From NCBI RefSeq assembly GCF_022869165.1, contig NZ_CP094929.1, positions 2,666,001 through 2,730,000 on the forward strand: DNA of 64,000 nucleotides, read 5' to 3'. The stretch comes from Sphaerochaeta associata. GTDB lineage: Bacteria; Spirochaetota; Spirochaetia; Sphaerochaetales; Sphaerochaetaceae. The notes under the pieces are model-generated. The model ran no database searches. It saw only the letters and a program-made list of their open reading frames with translations, and was not told where the DNA came from. The position numbers and the translations under genes were made by a program. Positions within the stretch are counted from its first letter, which is position 1. Every line of letters begins with the position of its first letter. This document shows positions 1 to 10,178 of the stretch, one piece after another.

Positions 1-1131
1 TCGCTCGGAAAGCAGGTAGAGCAAATCCTTTTGTTGTTCGTTGTTGTCCTGAAACTCGTCAATCATAATGTACTTGTACGCCTGCTTGTAGTATCGGCGC
101 AAATTCTTGTTCCGCTTGAGAATGTCTACGGCAAGAGAGGAGACATCGGAAAAGGTCAGCACCCCGCTTTGCCGTTTCTGCTTTTGATACGAGGCAATAT
201 ACTCGTTCATGAAGTGAAGGACAGCCTCAAGTTTCGATTCACCCAGCAGAATGGAAAGGGCGATGCAGAGTTTCTTTCTCAACTGCACCAGCATATCAAG
301 GGTGTCCTTGATGTATAGCAGCTGTTCAGCCTTCCCCCCTCCGGGCTTTCGGAAATATCCTAGATTCGAGCACAGGATGCGATGCGTCTCTGCAAGATTG
401 GAACTACCCTCCAACGAGGATCGAAGCAGCAGGGCAGCGTCTCTGGCAGTCTGAACGGTCTTGGAAGAGTCGGTCAGGTTCGCGTAGCTATCCAGAAGTG
501 TTGTGAAGGGCAGCCAGCTCTGGTCATACACAGAGCGGACGGCAGAGAGAATCTGCTGCTTCGCATCGGAAGGAAGCACTCCGGGAAGGCAGTAGCTGTA
601 GCTGGCCAGTCGGACCAGTACCTCGTCAATCAGCTTGTCGGGAGTGTACAAGCCGCTGAGGAGCCGAGCACCTTCCTGCTGCGGCCAAGTGTCAAGCAAT
701 TCAGTGGCGCACCGTCGGGCATTTCTAAGGTTCTGCTCATCATCGATGATAAAATCCTGGGCGATGCCGTAGTAAAGGGAGTCACTTCGCACAATCTGGC
801 TGCAGAAGCTGTCGAGGGTGGATATGGAGGCTTCACTAAAACCGGCGAGCTGGCGTGCAACCTCACTATCATTACGGCAGGAAAGCAGGTGGTGATGAAT
901 ACGCTGGTGCATCTCTCGAGCCGCTTTTCGGGTAAAGGTGAGGGTGAGAATCTGATGTACCTCAGCCTTTGCTTCCAACACGAGACGCAAAAAACGGTAA
1001 CTGAGGACGGTCGTTTTTCCCGACCCCGCCCCTGCACTTACCACACAGTTGACGTCACAATGCACAGCCTCAAGCTGATGCTTATCCAGATTTGCCTTGC
1101 TCTGCAGCAAAAAGTCCTCAAATTTGCTCAT
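1..1131 (-). CDS. addA: AddA/UvrD-type ATP-dependent helicase-nuclease subunit, C-terminus outside window
   Basis: The first 377 residues of a superfamily I helicase are visible; the gene runs off the left edge. Walker A GAGSGKT lies at residues 34-40, followed by the motif Ia-like LTFTRKAAREM, and a Walker B DEFQD lies near residue 358. The start ATG overlaps the TGA of the upstream nuclease gene as ATGA, so the two are translationally coupled. With the AddB-type partner this should be the motor subunit of a RecBCD/AddAB-like enzyme that resects double-strand breaks for RecA-dependent repair. The large insertion between Walker A and B fits AddA/RecB better than plain UvrD or PcrA. Whether the C-terminal nuclease domain is present cannot be seen, so a RecB-like or UvrD-like name remains possible. 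Confidence 0.82.
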   Translation of the reverse strand, partial: MSKFEDFLLQSKANLDKHQLEAVHCDVNCVVSAGAGSGKTTVLSYRFLRLVLEAKAEVHQILTLTFTRKAAREMHQRIHHHLLSCRNDSEVARQLAGFSEASISTLDSFCSQIVRSDSLYYGIAQDFIIDDEQNLRNARRCATELLDTWPQQEGARLLSGLYTPDKLIDEVLVRLASYSYCLPGVLPSDAKQQILSAVRSVYDQSWLPFTTLLDSYANLTDSSKTVQTARDAALLLRSSLEGSSNLAETHRILCSNLGYFRKPGGGKAEQLLYIKDTLDMLVQLRKKLCIALSILLGESKLEAVLHFMNEYIASYQKQKRQSGVLTFSDVSSLAVDILKRNKNLRRYYKQAYKYIMIDEFQDNNEQQKDLLYLLSER

Positions 1132-3743
1132 CGGGTTGCAAACCTCCTTCGACAAAGCGGGCGGTAGTCACAACCACTGCAGTGTTGCTTGGATGGCGTA
1201 GCCATAAAGGCACCACCCTCAAGTGCATCGGAAATGGAGCTCAAACATCCATCAAGCAGCTCCTCTCCGAGCAGAGCTTCTTCACTATCTTCATACGTCC
1301 AGAGACTTCGGTACCGCTCTTCCTTGATGCTGTAATACGCGGCATGGGAAGCATCTGCTTTGAGCACCTGCTGGACCAATACCCGATAGAGCGGCAGCTG
1401 ATAGGATTCAAGCGGCTCCTTGAGTCTCGTCATCGGTGCCTCTCCTTTCTTGTAGTCGATGACTGCATAGTGCCTGCCATCGGGGGGATTGAGACAGATG
1501 ATGCGGTCGATGCGTCCATGCAAAAGCATGGCATCACGCTCAAAGGAGAGCTCATGCTCGAACAGAATCGATTGGGTGTGGCTGAACAGCTTTGCTTCCT
1601 GCTCGAGAATGGCAAGCACCTTCTCCCTGTACTCGGCGATGATCCAGCTGCGGATCGAAGGAGTGGGGCCTTCACTGCCATATAGCTCGGTGAGCGTGCT
1701 GTCGAACAACGAAGCAAGCTGATTGCGATACTGATCAAGCAATGCAGGATCAAAGTTCCCAACTGATGAGAAGAACCGTTGATAGACCAGGTGCAGCAGG
1801 TTCCCGATCATCAGATGGTCGACCCGCTGTACGTCAAAATCCTCTTTTGTGACCTTATAGAGGTAGTGAACAAGCCACGCATACGGACAGCGGTTGAAGA
1901 GATCTATTTTAGTAGGGGACAATTCAAGCAGTGCTTTTCCCTCACGCTCCTCAAGAAGCCGACTCACCAAGGTTTTTGGAATCGGATGGCGGGTGTAATC
2001 GTCTCTGCGCGGCAGGAGGGAGGTTCTAGAGGCTTGCAGGAAAAACCGTATCTGACTGTCCAAAGAGCGAGCCACCGCTCGCTGATTTTGGCTGTAGAGT
2101 TCCAGCTCTTGCAAATAGGGATCCTCAGAAAGGTTGGGACTTGATTCATGATTGAGCAGCGCATCCTCCTCCATGAACAAAGACGGTGGCAGCATCTCAC
2201 CTTCATACCGCTTGGCATGGCAGGAGAGAGTGACCCTTCCATCGCCCAAACTAGCAGCAAGCAAGTTGGCCCTGGTGGTATCGATTTCCTTGCGATATGA
2301 TTCCTCAATCTGAGAGGGAAGAAACGCAAGAGGCCTTTCAATGGTAGCGGCACTCTCCCCGTCCAGAGCAAGTATGAAGAGATGGTCTGCGATTACCGTC
2401 GCTGCCTGCGGCCAGGCATAGACGGCGATACCGCCTTTGCGCTGTTGCGGTACGTAGAGTTTAGTCTGAAGATAGGAGAGCAGGTAGGAAAAAAGGTTTG
2501 GATACACTACGAGCGAACATCGCTGCATGGCACTCTTGATGTGGTCGATGGCATCGAGGCAGAAGGAGTATACATCCTCACCCTCGGTACCCTTCCACTG
2601 CTCGGGTGTGAAATAGGTATCCTGGAAGTGGTTGAGCTTGCGTCTGAGCATCTCAATGTCATTTGCAGTTACAATGTCGATGATGCTCTGCTTCAGGCCG
2701 CGGTACCAGGAACGCAGGTCATTGTCTGCAAGCATTTGTGTGAATTGATCGTGTGTTTTCAACGAGCCATGGACGATTGACTTGTCCACCGCACGCCTGA
2801 GGAAGCGGTGATGCAACTCGCGGTCCTTATAAGGGATGCCGGGGTCGAGCAACAGGGACTTCAGGCTCTCCAGGCTGAATTGATTGTCATAGACCTCCTG
2901 CAGGCGCTGAAGGAACCTGCCGCTGGGGTACTGCAGGGCAAGCTTGCCCTCCCGGATGACCAAGGGAACATCGTACAACGCCGCCTCTTCCTCAAGCACG
3001 GGCAGCAGGATGTCCGAAGCTGCACAGCCGATGACGATGGAATGAGCGGAAACTCCTTCAGATAGCAGGCTGCGGATCCTGCGCAATGTTGTCTTGATTT
3101 CCATCACATGGTTGCCAAAGACTTCCAAGGTGGCAAGCTTTACCGCCGGAGTCGGACGCAAGGTCAACCAAGCTGGACAACCCAATGAAGTGAAGAGGTC
3201 TTGCGCCCCTCCGATGGTGTCGGTAAACAAAATGCAGTACCGTTTGGAAAGGTCCCAATCACCGCTCAGGCATGGCTGTGCATATCGTGGTTCGAAGAGC
3301 GAGTGTTCGGCTAGAAACTGCTGATACAGCTGGTAGAGCAAAAGCAGATCCCGCTGCATCTCATCGGCGAGCAAGGGGAGAGCCTCTGCTTCGATGGCTT
3401 CTCTCAGTGAGGGCAGAATCGAGGAAATATAGCTGATGAAACGGCCGTTTGCCTCCGGATATCGCGGATTGACCAAGCTGGGCAGGGCAAGCCCACCAGC
3501 AAGCATTTGGTGTACGAACAAACTTCTTATCAGGGAATTGGCGGGGACAAGGTGTTCTTCGTGCTTAAGAAACATCGAGCGGAAGGTATCGAAGGAGATT
3601 GCACGCTCGGAAAGTATTGCACGCTTGTTGCTGTGCAAGGCGTAGTCGACCAGATATGAGCGAGCCGCCACTTCGGTGGGAAACACACACACAAATCCTT
3701 CATCAAATGCTTGTTGTACGTAGCTACGTTTACTGCTCACCAT
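1128..3743 (-). CDS. addB: AddB-like PD-(D/E)XK exonuclease subunit
   Basis: An 871-residue protein if started at the ATG giving MVSSKRSYV; a longer reading would cross into the divergent gene. The C-terminal third carries a PD-(D/E)XK nuclease core with VIDYKKGE, one upstream cysteine in NRCPYAW, and a terminal CSGCDYRPLC cluster. This four-cysteine arrangement is the iron-sulfur staple known from AddB-type nucleases. The N-terminal part has no Walker A, as expected for the inactivated helicase of AddB. It is shorter than Bacillus AddB (about 1,160 residues), so it may equally be called a PD-(D/E)XK family helicase-exonuclease. It is the promoter-proximal gene of the pair with addA. Confidence 0.8.
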   Translation of the reverse strand: MVSSKRSYVQQAFDEGFVCVFPTEVAARSYLVDYALHSNKRAILSERAISFDTFRSMFLKHEEHLVPANSLIRSLFVHQMLAGGLALPSLVNPRYPEANGRFISYISSILPSLREAIEAEALPLLADEMQRDLLLLYQLYQQFLAEHSLFEPRYAQPCLSGDWDLSKRYCILFTDTIGGAQDLFTSLGCPAWLTLRPTPAVKLATLEVFGNHVMEIKTTLRRIRSLLSEGVSAHSIVIGCAASDILLPVLEEEAALYDVPLVIREGKLALQYPSGRFLQRLQEVYDNQFSLESLKSLLLDPGIPYKDRELHHRFLRRAVDKSIVHGSLKTHDQFTQMLADNDLRSWYRGLKQSIIDIVTANDIEMLRRKLNHFQDTYFTPEQWKGTEGEDVYSFCLDAIDHIKSAMQRCSLVVYPNLFSYLLSYLQTKLYVPQQRKGGIAVYAWPQAATVIADHLFILALDGESAATIERPLAFLPSQIEESYRKEIDTTRANLLAASLGDGRVTLSCHAKRYEGEMLPPSLFMEEDALLNHESSPNLSEDPYLQELELYSQNQRAVARSLDSQIRFFLQASRTSLLPRRDDYTRHPIPKTLVSRLLEEREGKALLELSPTKIDLFNRCPYAWLVHYLYKVTKEDFDVQRVDHLMIGNLLHLVYQRFFSSVGNFDPALLDQYRNQLASLFDSTLTELYGSEGPTPSIRSWIIAEYREKVLAILEQEAKLFSHTQSILFEHELSFERDAMLLHGRIDRIICLNPPDGRHYAVIDYKKGEAPMTRLKEPLESYQLPLYRVLVQQVLKADASHAAYYSIKEERYRSLWTYEDSEEALLGEELLDGCLSSISDALEGGAFMATPSKQHCSGCDYRPLCRRRFATR

Positions 3744-3750
3744 GCATTGC

Positions 3751-3759
3751 AGTATACCA
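3751..3759 (-). promoter_or_regulatory. Extended -10 element of addB
   Basis: On the minus strand the sequence reads TGGTATACT, an extended -10 hexamer (TATACT preceded by TGG), only 7 bases before the addB start codon. No good Shine-Dalgarno sequence fits between, so the transcript may start at or next to the ATG. No convincing -35 was found. Confidence 0.5.
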
Positions 3760-3786
3760 TGATTGTGTGTAGGATAAGCCTGTGTG

Positions 3787-4653
3787 ATGAAAAAAGCGAT
3801 GAAAAATCTCCCTAAACACAGTGAAGTCGACACTACCTATGAAGCTAAGCCGTTGGCTTTCGCCTTGTCCATGGTACTTTCCTTGCTTATGTGGCTTTTG
3901 CTGGGCCCTTCGCTTTCCCGCCTGCTCCGACCACTGGGTATCCCCTACCTCACCGCCAATGCTCCATTTCTTGCAATGGTCGGCGGTTTCCTGGCATCCA
4001 AGCAGATTTTGCTCAAGCAGCCGCTGAAAAGCCTTCTCACCGACCACCCCGTGTTCCAGACATCGCTGTTCATCAAATCTTTTCTCATCTATTTCCTATC
4101 GGCGACAGCATTCCTGCTGGTTGACGTCCTGCTCAACCCGCATTACTACCAGCCGATGACGGGCTCGTCTCCATCGACATACCTGTTGATGCTGCCTTTG
4201 GTCCTTCTCCTCACCCCCCTGCAGACGAGTGCAGAGGAACTGGTGCTGCGCATGCTCCCGGTAAGGGCAATCAACAAGGGTCGGTTGAGTCGGGATTCAA
4301 GATTACAACTGGTCACCAGCTTGGTTTCAGCACTCCTGTTCGCCGTCCCCCACCTCGGCAACCTCGAACTGACAATCGCCTCGAACCGCTTGGTGGTCGT
4401 CCTCTACTATGCCCTCTTCGGCTTTGTGGTCACCTACCTGTGCTTGAAACACAGGGGCTTTGAAATTGCTCTGGCAATCCATGCGGCGAACAACCTCTTC
4501 ATCGCCTTGGTCTGCAACCACCCATCATCCTCCCTTCCCAGCCTTCCGCTGCTCGAGACAAGCAGGCCGATCGGAACCGTATACGACCTCCGCCAGCTGT
4601 GCATCAGCCTAGCCTTGGTAGCATTACTTACCAGAAACCAAAAAGAAAGCTGA
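3787..4653 (+). CDS. CPBP family intramembrane glutamic protease
   Basis: A 288-residue multi-pass membrane protein with the CPBP (Abi/CAAX-processing-like) signature: EELVLR followed by FAVPHLGN and, near the C-terminus, HAANNLF. The glutamate pair and the two histidines are the family's catalytic residues. Members cleave membrane substrates such as prenylated proteins or anti-sigma factors or serve in bacteriocin immunity; the substrate here is unknown. The start ATG is preceded in frame by a GTG that could also be used. It is divergent from addB with only 43 bases between them. Confidence 0.8.
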   Translation: MKKAMKNLPKHSEVDTTYEAKPLAFALSMVLSLLMWLLLGPSLSRLLRPLGIPYLTANAPFLAMVGGFLASKQILLKQPLKSLLTDHPVFQTSLFIKSFLIYFLSATAFLLVDVLLNPHYYQPMTGSSPSTYLLMLPLVLLLTPLQTSAEELVLRMLPVRAINKGRLSRDSRLQLVTSLVSALLFAVPHLGNLELTIASNRLVVVLYYALFGFVVTYLCLKHRGFEIALAIHAANNLFIALVCNHPSSSLPSLPLLETSRPIGTVYDLRQLCISLALVALLTRNQKES

Positions 4654-4678
4654 CAACCAATCACTCCTATGGTATGGT
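4650..4678 (+). promoter_or_regulatory. Promoter of the Wzi-like gene
   Basis: A -35-like CTGACA (4650-4655) and a -10 TATGGT (4673-4678) are separated by 17 bases and lie 33 bases upstream of the next start codon, which has its own AAGGAG ribosome-binding site. Confidence 0.55.
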
Positions 4679-4711
4679 ACAAACCATGTATTTCAGAATA
4701 AAGGAGTCCTT

Positions 4712-6445
4712 ATGCGCAGCAAATCCACTATATTGATCAGCATCGTTCTCATCTCAAGCACGTTGCTGTGGGCAGGCAATCTGCAGAAAGTCCATCCGCT
4801 TGACAGCCCCTTGTACCGTAATCTTGCCACCCTGTACATCCTGCAAGGCAAAGCCCTGCCTTCCACCTCCCTTCCCTATAATGAGGATGAGGCCAAACGG
4901 CTGCTCGATCGAATAGACAAAACCAACCTTACAAGCGAAGCCGAACTGGCATTGTACGAGGCAATCAGGAAGGAACTGCAACCAAGCAGAAAGCAAGCAG
5001 GAAATTTAGGCTACGATATCAATCTCGATCTCACAACCGAGGTGTATGCTCATATCAATACCTCCGATTTCACTGCAGAACAAGACTGGACGTATGGCTA
5101 TGGAGAAAGAAAGAGCTTGGGGAACCTCAGTTTCGAAACCTGGCCCGTTGACTCCTTCTACAGCTATTTCGAGCTCTCGCTGATGAACAATTTCGGGGTA
5201 GTTTCACAACCCGGATATGATCCTACAAATCCCAATACCCAGCCCAATACGCTGTATGGAAAGTCACCCCTCACCACCAACATCATCATGGTCGAACCCA
5301 ACAGGATTGAGAACATCGACCTCAACTTCCCCTACCGGGCCTTCGTCAGTCTGGGCTCTGAGCATTGGAACATACAGGTGGGAAGGGACAAGCTGAGCTG
5401 GGGGGCCGGCAAGAGCGGAAACCTGATGGTCAGCAACAACATGCCCTACCAGCAGTTCGGCAGGTTCACCACCGGTTTCGACCGCTTCAAGTACACCCTG
5501 CTCTCCTCGTTCTATACACATCCCCAAGTATACACTTCCAATTATATAGGAGCCAACGCCCAGGACATTTTGGCCGACGGCATCAAGATGTTCTTGGCCC
5601 ACAGGGTTGAGTTCAGGTTCCTTCAGGACAAGCTTGGATTGGCTGTCAGTGAGTCAATGATGTATCAGAGCGCAACAGGGTCGATTGACCTGCGCTTTCT
5701 CAATCCCGTGGGGTTCTACCACAACCAGTACATCAGGGGCAACTCGAACTCCATGCTGGTTTTCGAGGCAGACTACACCCCGGTCAAGGCATTGAACCTC
5801 TATGCCCAACTGGCCATCGACGAGATTGCCTTTGGTGAGGATGTACCTCCTGCAGCCAACTCAAAACCCAATGCCTTCGGCTATCTGGCAGGATTGCAAG
5901 GAGCTCTTGGAATTGGTAAGGGAGTTTTCACCTACTCGCTGGAGGGTGCCTATACCGATCCATTCATGTACATGCGCGAGCAGTACGATCCAACTACCAA
6001 GCAGTTCGGAGTCGGCTACGATGTCATCGTACGGGTGCTCTCCCACAGTATGGAGAACCTGCGCTACTGGCAGGGCTACCCCTACGGAGGGGATGCCATC
6101 GTCGCCCAGCTGAACCTAGGGTACGAAAAGCCCGGCAAGATTCGACTGGAAGCGTCGACGATGTTCATGGTGCATGGAATCCTGGATATCAACAGCACGT
6201 GGACCTTGTACAATGGCTCGGGGACCATCGTAACCACTCCTACAACCGAGAACCCCTTCGACAACACGGAAACAGGGTCCATTTCCTACACCCTGCTTCC
6301 CACCTTTCTTGCCGAATATTCGCTGAACGATAACTTCAGCGGCATGGTGAACATCGCCGTCCCGATGATCTGGAACAAAGGCAATGACCCAAAAGCCTTC
6401 ACCTATGATGTACAGCTGAGCCTAGGAGTAACGTACTCGATCTAA
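4712..6445 (+). CDS. Wzi-like capsule-assembly family outer-membrane protein
   Basis: 577 residues starting with a basic n-region, a hydrophobic core and a cleavage site near LLWAG, so it is exported by Sec. The remainder is rich in alternating aromatic strands (for example YRAFVSLGSEHWNIQVGRD, then repeated Y/F-x-Y/F strands) ending in VTYSI, a typical C-terminal beta-barrel strand. The family match is from pattern recognition of the capsule assembly Wzi type, an 18-stranded barrel binding surface polysaccharide. Sphaerochaeta-like spirochaetes have an outer membrane, so this location is reasonable. A role in exopolysaccharide anchoring is an inference; it could be another porin-like barrel. 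Confidence 0.65.
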   Translation: MRSKSTILISIVLISSTLLWAGNLQKVHPLDSPLYRNLATLYILQGKALPSTSLPYNEDEAKRLLDRIDKTNLTSEAELALYEAIRKELQPSRKQAGNLGYDINLDLTTEVYAHINTSDFTAEQDWTYGYGERKSLGNLSFETWPVDSFYSYFELSLMNNFGVVSQPGYDPTNPNTQPNTLYGKSPLTTNIIMVEPNRIENIDLNFPYRAFVSLGSEHWNIQVGRDKLSWGAGKSGNLMVSNNMPYQQFGRFTTGFDRFKYTLLSSFYTHPQVYTSNYIGANAQDILADGIKMFLAHRVEFRFLQDKLGLAVSESMMYQSATGSIDLRFLNPVGFYHNQYIRGNSNSMLVFEADYTPVKALNLYAQLAIDEIAFGEDVPPAANSKPNAFGYLAGLQGALGIGKGVFTYSLEGAYTDPFMYMREQYDPTTKQFGVGYDVIVRVLSHSMENLRYWQGYPYGGDAIVAQLNLGYEKPGKIRLEASTMFMVHGILDINSTWTLYNGSGTIVTTPTTENPFDNTETGSISYTLLPTFLAEYSLNDNFSGMVNIAVPMIWNKGNDPKAFTYDVQLSLGVTYSI

Positions 6446-6553
6446 AGGCGGAATTCCCTTGCCTTGATACAGAGATGGACAATCTTGCTTTGTGGTTGTA
6501 TCTTTATACCGTAGCAATGATTGTCCTCTTACAGAGAGAAAGGGGGATGCATC

Positions 6554-7312
6554 GTGAGAGTGCAGAAACATTCGGTTTTCAGCTTCCTGGCCCTGTTGTG
6601 GTTCGTAGCCTCTTCTCTGGTCGATGTCCTTTTTCCAAAGGAAATCTATTTATCGCCTGAACTCTATGCCACCTTCTACCCCAACGATGTCATCAATCTC
6701 TTCCTGGGCGGTGTTGCGTTGCTGCTGTCTACACTCAAGACAGTAAGAAAGAGTAGATTCTTCCTTCCTTTCCGATCAGGTATGCTGCTCTTCATCCTGT
6801 ACAATGCAATTGCATCGGCCTACGCAAACACGAACGGCATGGACATCGTTCTGCTGCTCCTTGCAATTGCAGCGGTGCTGACACTGGTTGAGGCTGAAGA
6901 GTACCAAAATCTGCTTACTCTGGGATTCTCCCCTGGCCATGCAAAACGCTATGCATCCCTGCTCATCGTCATGGCCGGCCTCTTCATCCTGCGGGCAGCA
7001 CTGCAGCTTTTCGGCAAAGAGGTTTCTCCCGGTGAGAAAGGGGTATCCCTTGCAGACGTCCTGCTCTGCACGCTGTGGCTTGCCAATGGAATCGGATTTC
7101 TCAGAAATGCTGCTAAATGCTTTATCGCAGCCTTCATCTGCTATATCCACGGCAGCCTGCTGTTTCTCTCACTTTTATTGCTTTTCATACTCCAACCGCT
7201 TCTATTGGGGACAGCATTCCCATTTGTTGACTTTGTCGTAATTGCAATGATGAGCACAGCCTTCTTCATACCCTTGGCACTCTTGGCTAAGGAGATGCAA
7301 CAGCTCCCTTGA
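6554..7312 (+). CDS. Multi-pass membrane protein, unknown function
   Basis: A 252-residue hydrophobic protein with roughly six to seven predicted membrane segments (for example LLFILYNAIASAY, LLIVMAGLFIL, LLFLSLLLLFILQPLLL). The GTG at 6554 is preferred because AAGGGGGA lies eight bases upstream; an upstream ATG would add eleven residues without a ribosome-binding site. I do not recognise the family; a Yip1-like arrangement is possible but unsupported by a motif. It lies about 100 bases downstream of the Wzi-like gene in the same direction and may be cotranscribed. Confidence 0.6.
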   Translation: MRVQKHSVFSFLALLWFVASSLVDVLFPKEIYLSPELYATFYPNDVINLFLGGVALLLSTLKTVRKSRFFLPFRSGMLLFILYNAIASAYANTNGMDIVLLLLAIAAVLTLVEAEEYQNLLTLGFSPGHAKRYASLLIVMAGLFILRAALQLFGKEVSPGEKGVSLADVLLCTLWLANGIGFLRNAAKCFIAAFICYIHGSLLFLSLLLLFILQPLLLGTAFPFVDFVVIAMMSTAFFIPLALLAKEMQQLP

Positions 7313-7344
7313 GAATAATGAAAGGTTTACACTCTTAACGCAAC

Positions 7345-7372
7345 AGAGGCCACCGCAGTTGCGATGGCCTCT
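7345..7372 (-). terminator. Hairpin downstream of enolase
   Basis: AGAGGCCA (7345-7352) pairs perfectly with TGGCCTCT (7365-7372) around a 12-base loop, 22 bases after the enolase stop. There is only a weak T-rich tract on the minus strand, so it may be an mRNA-stabilising or bidirectional terminator. Confidence 0.55.
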
Positions 7373-7393
7373 GAATACATTGCAATACTAATC

Positions 7394-8722
<1,329 letters not shown>

Positions 8723-8725
8723 CTA

Positions 8726-8757
8726 AATATATTCGTATCTTTTAACGCTAATGTCAA
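8726..8757 (-). promoter_or_regulatory. Likely enolase promoter
   Basis: On the minus strand TTGACA (8752-8757) is followed by TATATT (8726-8731). The 20-base spacing is longer than optimal, so a shifted -10 within the A/T-rich stretch is possible. It lies about 40 bases upstream of the enolase ATG. Confidence 0.4.
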
Positions 8758-8799
8758 GGCAAGCGACTTTCTTGGATTTCGTATCCTGCAATGCTTTTC

Positions 8800-9117
8800 A
8801 TGAAATCCGACATGCAGCACAAGCATGAGAACCTGTCTGCTTTTAGCAAAAAAGCTGTCGATAATGTGTTGGATCTGTCTACTTCGGGAAACGCATGAGC
8901 AAGTGCACAGCGCTTGATCGCCTCCCTTGAAAAAGCAATAACCGACAGAACATTGAATCCCGAAGGATTTGAACCAGTACGAACGTGCAAGGTCAGACTC
9001 CATCGCTATTACAGAATCCATATCAAGCGGTTCACACTCTACTATGTTGTCCTCGATGGCACTATGGAAATACGTAGATTCGTATGGCCAAGACGAGACT
9101 ACTCGAAGCTCCTCTAG
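8800..9117 (+). pseudogene. RelE/ParE-family toxin gene interrupted by an in-frame TGA
   Basis: One reading frame from ATG 8800 runs 32 codons to a TGA at 8896-8898 and then continues in the same frame to a stop at 9117. The downstream part ends in YRIHIKRFTLYYVV and EIRRFVWPRRDYSKLL, which is the typical C-terminal end of ParE/RelE toxins, including the RR-DY-LL tail. The upstream part (FSKKAVDNVLDL) reads as the matching N-terminal helices. No antitoxin gene is visible next to it. The simplest reading is a nonsense-inactivated toxin remnant. A short product from TTG 8914 (67 residues) or TGA readthrough cannot be excluded. Confidence 0.55.
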
Positions 9118-9138
9118 CCAGATGAAAAAACAGGCGGT

Positions 9139-10119
9139 ATGATACAAGCCATGGAAACTGTTGCCTACCACATGCCACCGCTTACCGAGGATCTGCTTGG
9201 GTCGATCATCTTTGCCATGGAGGACCAAGTCAGTGATTATTTTCTCGATCTCAAAGACGGATCTTTGATCAGCGAGGAAGAGATGCGTTACCTTGAGGAG
9301 GATGAAGAGGCGGAGGAGAGCTTTTCTGATGAGCGCTTTGTCTCAATTCCCGATTGGGAGCCCTCGGATGGCTTTCATCTGATGGAAATGTTCGCCAATC
9401 GCGTACGCAACCCCCTGTATAGAGAACGTCTGCTCTCTTGCTTGAACAGCGGCAAAGGGGTCTTCCGTAAATTCAAGGATGCCCTTGGAGAACTGCCGGT
9501 TCTGGAGAGAAAGTGGTTCTCCTTCAAGGATGAACAGCTCAAGCGTGTAGTTATAACCTGGTATCGGGAGCAGGAGGGAACGCTGGGGTTGCTGAAACTG
9601 AAGGAGGATGTGGAGGACCTGACGGAGGACATCCTTTTGGAGGATTTCACCTTCGAAACCTTTGAGGGAACCCCCTCCAGCGAAATCGAAGCCTTCATAC
9701 AGATAATTCTCGAGGAACTGGAGAACGGCAGGGAACAGGAAGGCCTTGCAAGCCTGTTGCTTTCACGCAGGTTCGAAAGCGAGATGCCCCAGCACTACCA
9801 GCTTGCACGAAGTCAGGATGGTAATCTTGCGGCCATGCTCGCCTACATCCCGCTTACCGATGCAGTGGTGGAGGTTCCTTTCTTCGCGGTGAAGCAGGAG
9901 TGCCGGGGCTTGGGCCTTTTCCGATTATTGTTCGACGCCTTCAGCCGCCAGATGGCACGCTTTCACTACCGCACGATCATCGTCAATCTTGCAGGATCAG
10001 CGGTCTCCTTGGAACGGATATTCTCCCCCTTCTCAGCCCAGACGGCCACCAAGCAGATGGTGCTTTCAACAAGTACGTGGAACAGCAACCACCCCAGCAG
10101 CGAAGAAGCTTTTCTCTAG
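9139..10119 (+). CDS. UPF0158 domain fused to a GNAT-like acetyltransferase domain
   Basis: 326 residues. About residues 18-165 resemble UPF0158: IIFAMEDQVSDYFLDLKDG, then FVSIPDWEPSDGFHLMEMF, a central helix, and WFSFKDEQLKRVVITWY. The C-terminal third looks like a GNAT fold with VEVPFFAVKQECRGLGLFR, where Q/RxxGxG-like residues would bind acetyl-CoA, and a following strand TIIVNLAGS. The combination suggests N-acetylation of an unknown target. There is no clear ribosome-binding site. A second ATG at 9151 lies 7 bases after TATGAT and could be the start of a leaderless message. nagB follows 59 bases downstream. Confidence 0.65.
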   Translation: MIQAMETVAYHMPPLTEDLLGSIIFAMEDQVSDYFLDLKDGSLISEEEMRYLEEDEEAEESFSDERFVSIPDWEPSDGFHLMEMFANRVRNPLYRERLLSCLNSGKGVFRKFKDALGELPVLERKWFSFKDEQLKRVVITWYREQEGTLGLLKLKEDVEDLTEDILLEDFTFETFEGTPSSEIEAFIQIILEELENGREQEGLASLLLSRRFESEMPQHYQLARSQDGNLAAMLAYIPLTDAVVEVPFFAVKQECRGLGLFRLLFDAFSRQMARFHYRTIIVNLAGSAVSLERIFSPFSAQTATKQMVLSTSTWNSNHPSSEEAFL

Positions 10120-10178
10120 GGTACTACAAACGATGCCCCTCTTCGGGTACACTGAAGTATCTGGGAGGATCTACTACT

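Noticed and set aside
9900-10178. 93-codon extension upstream of nagB
   Set aside because: It overlaps the preceding gene and NagB homologues begin at MRVTI with a proper ribosome-binding site. I also considered a frameshift in the acetyltransferase C-terminus here but saw no clear support.
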